Origin: Romboutsia lituseburensis
GTDB taxonomy: Bacteria; Bacillota; Clostridia; Peptostreptococcales; Peptostreptococcaceae
NCBI RefSeq assembly: GCF_024723825.1
Contig: NZ_JANQBQ010000001.1
Coordinates: forward strand, 2,418,001 to 2,482,000
Direction: 5' to 3'
Length of the DNA: 64,000 nucleotides
Below the pieces are notes generated by a model that worked only from the letters and a program-made list of their open reading frames with translations, was not told the DNA's origin and did no database searches. The translations under genes were made by a program, and so were the position numbers. This document shows, piece after piece, positions 59,093 through 64,000 of this stretch; the stretch's first letter is position 1; each line of letters starts with the position of its first letter.

Positions 59093-62000
59093 ATGCCACA
59101 TCCTGTCACGATAGGTAAAAGAACTAGAATGAGCTTTTCTAAGATAAAAGAAATAGCTGATGTACCAAATCTTATAGAATTACAAGTAGATTCTTATAAG
59201 TGGTTTATCGAAGAAGGTCTAAAGGAAGTATTTGAAGATATATCTCCAATAGAGGATTACACAGGGAATCTTATATTAGAGTTTGTTGACTATTCTTTAG
59301 AGGATAAGCCTAAATATGATATAGAAGAATGTAAAGATAGAGATGCTACATATTGTGCACCTCTAAAAGTTAAAGTAAGACTTATAAACAAAGAAACTGG
59401 AGAAATCAAAGAGCAAGAAGTTTTCATGGGAGACTTCCCATTAATGACAGAAAAGGGAACTTTCATTATTAATGGTGCTGAGAGAGTTATAGTAAGTCAA
59501 TTAGTTAGATCTCCTGGGGTTTACTATGCCCTAGAAAGAGATAAGACAGGTAAGAAATTAATATCATCTACTGTTATACCTAACAGAGGTGCTTGGTTAG
59601 AATATGAAACAGATTCTAATGATGTTATATCTGTCAGAGTTGATAGAACTAGAAAACAACCAGTTACAGTCTTATTAAGAGCATTAGGAATAGGAACGGA
59701 TGCAGAAATCATCGATCTTTTAGGAGAAGACGAAAGATTAGCTGCAACATTAGAAAAAGACAATACTACTTCTGTTGAAGAGGGTCTTATAGAAATATAC
59801 AAAAAGTTAAGACCAGGTGAACCACCAACAGTAGAGAGTGCATCATCATTATTAAATGCATTATTCTTTGATCCAAAGAGATATGATTTAGCTAAAGTAG
59901 GTAGATATAAGTTTAATAAGAAACTTGCTTTATGTTATAGAATAATGAATAAAGTATCGGCTGAAGATATAGTTAACCAAGAAACAGGTGAAGTATTTGT
60001 TAAAGCTGGTGAAAAAATAAGCTATGAAACTGCTGTAGAAATACAAAATGCAGGTATTAACGTAGTTAATTTATTAGTTGATGATGAAAAGAATGTTAAA
60101 GTTATAGGGAATAATTTCGTAGATATTAAATCTCATATAAGCTTTGATATAGACGAATTAAATATAAAAGAAAAAGTTCACTATCCAACATTAAAAGAAA
60201 TAATGGAAGAGTATAGTGATGAAGAAGAAATCAAAGAAGCTATAAAATCTAGAATAAAAGAGCTTATACCAAAGCATATATTATTAGATGATATAATAGC
60301 ATCTATAAACTATGAATTCAACATATTCCATAATATTGGAAATATAGACGACATAGATCACTTAGGTAACAGAAGAATAAGATCAGTTGGTGAGTTATTA
60401 CAAAACCAAGTGAGAATAGGTCTTTCTAGAATGGAAAGAGTTATAAAAGAAAGAATGACTGTTCAAGATATGGAAGCTATAACGCCACAAGCGTTAGTTA
60501 ATATAAGACCTGTATCTGCAGCTATAAAGGAATTCTTCGGAAGTTCTCAGTTATCTCAGTTCATGGATCAAACTAACCCATTATCTGAATTAACACACAA
60601 GAGAAGATTATCAGCATTAGGACCAGGTGGACTTTCAAGAGAAAGAGCTGGATTCGAAGTGCGTGATGTTCATCATTCACACTATGGTAGAATGTGTCCG
60701 ATAGAAACTCCAGAAGGACCAAACATCGGTCTTATAAACTCATTAAGTACTTACGCTAAAATAAATGAGTTTGGATTTATAGAGTCTCCTTATAGAAAGG
60801 TTGACAAGGAAGCTGGTAGAGTTACTAATGAAATTCAATACTTAACAGCTGATGAAGAAGATTTATTCATAAGAGCCCAAGCGAATGAACCATTAGAAGA
60901 AGATGGAACTTTTGTTAATAACAGAGTTGTATGTAGAACTAAAAATGGTTTAGTTGAATTGGTAGCAACTAATAAAGTTGACTTCATGGATATATCTCCA
61001 AAGCAAGTTGTTTCTATAGCGACTGCTATGATACCATTCTTAGAAAATGATGATGCCAACCGTGCACTTATGGGATCAAACATGCAACGTCAGGCCGTGC
61101 CTCTAGTTAGAAGAGAAGCACCAATCATAGGTACTGGAGTTGAGTACAGAGCTGCTAAAGATTCAGGAGCAGTTGTAGTTGCTAAGAATGATGGTATAGC
61201 TGATAGAGTAACAGCTGATGAAATAATCATAAAAAGAGAAGATGGAAATAGAGATAGATACAAATTACTTAAGTTTAAACGTTCAAACCAAGGTACTTGT
61301 ATAAATCAAACTCCTATAATAAATAAAGGTGACCAAATAAAACAAGGTGACGTTATAGCAGATGGACCTTCTACTGAACTTGGAGAAGTAGCTTTAGGAA
61401 GAAACTGTTTCATAGCGTTCATGACTTGGGAAGGTTACAACTATGAGGATGCTATCTTAATAAACGAAAGATTAGTTAAAGAAGATAGATTATCAACAAT
61501 CCATATAGAAGAATATGAATGTGAAGCTAGAGATACTAAGTTAGGACCAGAGGAAATAACTAGAGATATACCGAATGTTGGAGAAAGTGCTATAAAGAAC
61601 TTAGATGACAGAGGTATAATAAGAGTAGGGGCTGAAGTAGATTCAGGAGATATATTAGTTGGTAAGGTAACTCCAAAGGGAGAAACTGAGCTTACTGCTG
61701 AAGAAAGATTACTTCGTGCTATATTCGGAGAAAAAGCTAGAGAAGTTAGAGATACTTCATTAAAAGTTCCTCATGGAGAATCTGGTATAATAGTTGACGT
61801 AAAAGTATTCACTAGAGAAAATGGAGATGACTTATCTCCAGGAGTTAATGAATTAGTTAGATGTTATATAGCTAAGAAGAGAAAAATAACAGTTGGAGAT
61901 AAAATGGCCGGACGTCATGGTAACAAAGGGGTTATATCTAGAATATTACCTGAAGAAGACATGCCGTTTATGGAAGATGGAACTCCTCTTGATATAGTTC

Positions 62001-62815
62001 TTAACCCGCAAGGTATACCATCTCGTATGAACATCGGACAGGTGCTAGAAGTCCATTTAGGACTTGCAGCTAAAACTTTAGGATGGCATGTTGCTACTTC
62101 AGTATTCGATGGAGCTAAAGAAGCAGATATAAGAAGTGCGTTAACTAAGGCTGGATACCCAGAAGATGGGAAATTAACATTATACGATGGTAGAACAGGT
62201 GATACTTTTGATAATAGAATAACAGTAGGATACATGTACATGCTTAAACTACATCACTTGGTTGATGATAAGTTACATGCAAGAAGTACAGGACCATACT
62301 CTCTAGTAACTCAACAACCATTAGGTGGTAAAGCACAATTTGGTGGACAAAGATTCGGAGAGATGGAGGTTTGGGCTCTAGAAGCATACGGAGCTGCTCA
62401 CATACTTCAAGAAATACTTACTGTTAAGTCAGATGATGTTGTAGGACGTGTTAGAGCGTACGAAGCAATAGTTAAAGGTGAAAATATACCTGAACCAGGA
62501 ATACCAGAATCATTCAAGGTTCTTATAAAAGAACTTCAAAGTTTATGCTTAGATGTAAAAGTATTAACTGAAGAAGATAAAGAGATAGATGTTAGAGAAT
62601 CTTTAGATGCAGATGATACAACAGGTGAATTTGAACTTGATGTTATAGATAACATTAAAGAGTTAGAAGATAACCATATAATAGAAGAAATTGATGAAGA
62701 TTTAGAAGAAAAAGATGAAGATGAAGATGAAGAAGATATAGAAAACGTAGATTTCGAAGAAGACGTAGTTTATGATGAAATAGACTATGATGATACGGAA
62801 GACTTTGATGTATAA
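59093..62815 (+). CDS. rpoB: DNA-directed RNA polymerase subunit beta
   Basis: 1240-residue beta subunit. The rifampicin pocket reads [20 protein letters not shown] and [10 protein letters not shown] (about 484-515), with no known resistance change visible. [12 protein letters not shown] and the C-terminal switch region ([19 protein letters not shown]) are intact. The end is unusual: the last 60 or so residues after about 1180 are an almost purely Asp/Glu/Ile/Val tail ([20 protein letters not shown] and more). Acidic extensions occur on beta in some clostridia; function unknown. Followed by rpoC after 43 bases. Confidence 0.98.
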   Translation: MPHPVTIGKRTRMSFSKIKEIADVPNLIELQVDSYKWFIEEGLKEVFEDISPIEDYTGNLILEFVDYSLEDKPKYDIEECKDRDATYCAPLKVKVRLINKETGEIKEQEVFMGDFPLMTEKGTFIINGAERVIVSQLVRSPGVYYALERDKTGKKLISSTVIPNRGAWLEYETDSNDVISVRVDRTRKQPVTVLLRALGIGTDAEIIDLLGEDERLAATLEKDNTTSVEEGLIEIYKKLRPGEPPTVESASSLLNALFFDPKRYDLAKVGRYKFNKKLALCYRIMNKVSAEDIVNQETGEVFVKAGEKISYETAVEIQNAGINVVNLLVDDEKNVKVIGNNFVDIKSHISFDIDELNIKEKVHYPTLKEIMEEYSDEEEIKEAIKSRIKELIPKHILLDDIIASINYEFNIFHNIGNIDDIDHLGNRRIRSVGELLQNQVRIGLSRMERVIKERMTVQDMEAITPQALVNIRPVSAAIKEFFGSSQLSQFMDQTNPLSELTHKRRLSALGPGGLSRERAGFEVRDVHHSHYGRMCPIETPEGPNIGLINSLSTYAKINEFGFIESPYRKVDKEAGRVTNEIQYLTADEEDLFIRAQANEPLEEDGTFVNNRVVCRTKNGLVELVATNKVDFMDISPKQVVSIATAMIPFLENDDANRALMGSNMQRQAVPLVRREAPIIGTGVEYRAAKDSGAVVVAKNDGIADRVTADEIIIKREDGNRDRYKLLKFKRSNQGTCINQTPIINKGDQIKQGDVIADGPSTELGEVALGRNCFIAFMTWEGYNYEDAILINERLVKEDRLSTIHIEEYECEARDTKLGPEEITRDIPNVGESAIKNLDDRGIIRVGAEVDSGDILVGKVTPKGETELTAEERLLRAIFGEKAREVRDTSLKVPHGESGIIVDVKVFTRENGDDLSPGVNELVRCYIAKKRKITVGDKMAGRHGNKGVISRILPEEDMPFMEDGTPLDIVLNPQGIPSRMNIGQVLEVHLGLAAKTLGWHVATSVFDGAKEADIRSALTKAGYPEDGKLTLYDGRTGDTFDNRITVGYMYMLKLHHLVDDKLHARSTGPYSLVTQQPLGGKAQFGGQRFGEMEVWALEAYGAAHILQEILTVKSDDVVGRVRAYEAIVKGENIPEPGIPESFKVLIKELQSLCLDVKVLTEEDKEIDVRESLDADDTTGEFELDVIDNIKELEDNHIIEEIDEDLEEKDEDEDEEDIENVDFEEDVVYDEIDYDDTEDFDV

Positions 62816-62843
62816 ATTTTTTATTAAAGCAAATATCAAATAG

Positions 62844-64000
<1,157 letters not shown>

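Noticed and set aside
58797-59099. 100-residue minus-strand frame between rplL and rpoB
   Set aside because: AT-rich chance frame, Phe/Ile/Tyr-rich, no ribosome binding site, overlaps the rpoB start.

Overview
The window is chromosomal DNA from a low-GC, Gram-positive Clostridia-type bacterium of the Peptostreptococcaceae. Three things point there: very AT-rich intergenic DNA with strong AGGAGG ribosome binding sites, a 16S rRNA of the Clostridioides/Paraclostridium/Paeniclostridium type, and a gene order (serS-tadA-SRP RNA-dnaX-recR ... pyc-clpC-radA-disA-ispDF-proS-gltX-cysS-mrnC-thyX-rlmB-yacP-sigH-tuf-rpmG-secE-nusG-rplKAJL-rpoBC) like the origin-proximal arm of Clostridioides difficile. 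From memory the 16S variable regions look closest to Paeniclostridium (Paraclostridium) sordellii; I could not run a search to confirm this.

Layout. 1-1466 is the 3' half of a 23S gene plus 5S, the tail of an rRNA operon. 1799-9650 holds a serine T-box and serS, tadA, tRNA-Ser(GGA), the large SRP RNA, dnaX, ybaB/ebfC, recR, a small basic protein, a minus-strand glycolipid glycosyltransferase (the only minus-strand gene) and a glutaredoxin-like gene. 9779-18814 is a full rRNA operon, whose 5S and following tRNAs have their own promoter. The tRNA array has 44 genes built from two tandem, nearly identical blocks. 18955-19640 carries a DUF2508 (YaaL-like) gene and an unknown gene. Two more complete rRNA operons follow (19813-24950 and 25294-30429). 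From 30745 to the end is plus-strand housekeeping: pyruvate carboxylase, an EF-G paralogue, clpC, radA-disA-yacL, ispD-ispF, a proline T-box and proS, gltX, cysS-mrnC, thyX-rlmB-yacP-sigH, tuf, and the rpmG-secE-nusG-rplK-rplA-(L10 leader)-rplJ-rplL-rpoB-rpoC cluster, cut by the window end inside rpoC.

Function. Nearly everything serves translation (rRNA, 45 tRNAs, four aminoacyl-tRNA synthetases, EF-Tu, ribosomal proteins, rRNA and tRNA modification or processing), transcription (RNA polymerase, NusG, SigH) or genome maintenance (DnaX, RecR, RadA, DisA). Regulation visible in the sequence: tandem rRNA promoters with boxA and processing stems, two T-box riboswitches, an L10 leader with attenuator, and many intrinsic terminators.

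I found no mobile element, CRISPR array, toxin or defence system, and no convincing undescribed multi-gene system. The most interesting items are small: a parS-like palindrome in a 600-base non-coding gap, a separate rRNA-like promoter for the 5S-tRNA unit, a conserved hairpin at the 5' end of all these stable-RNA transcripts, a 73-base alternative 23S-5S spacer in two operons, the tandem tRNA duplication, and clpC without ctsR-mcsA-mcsB.
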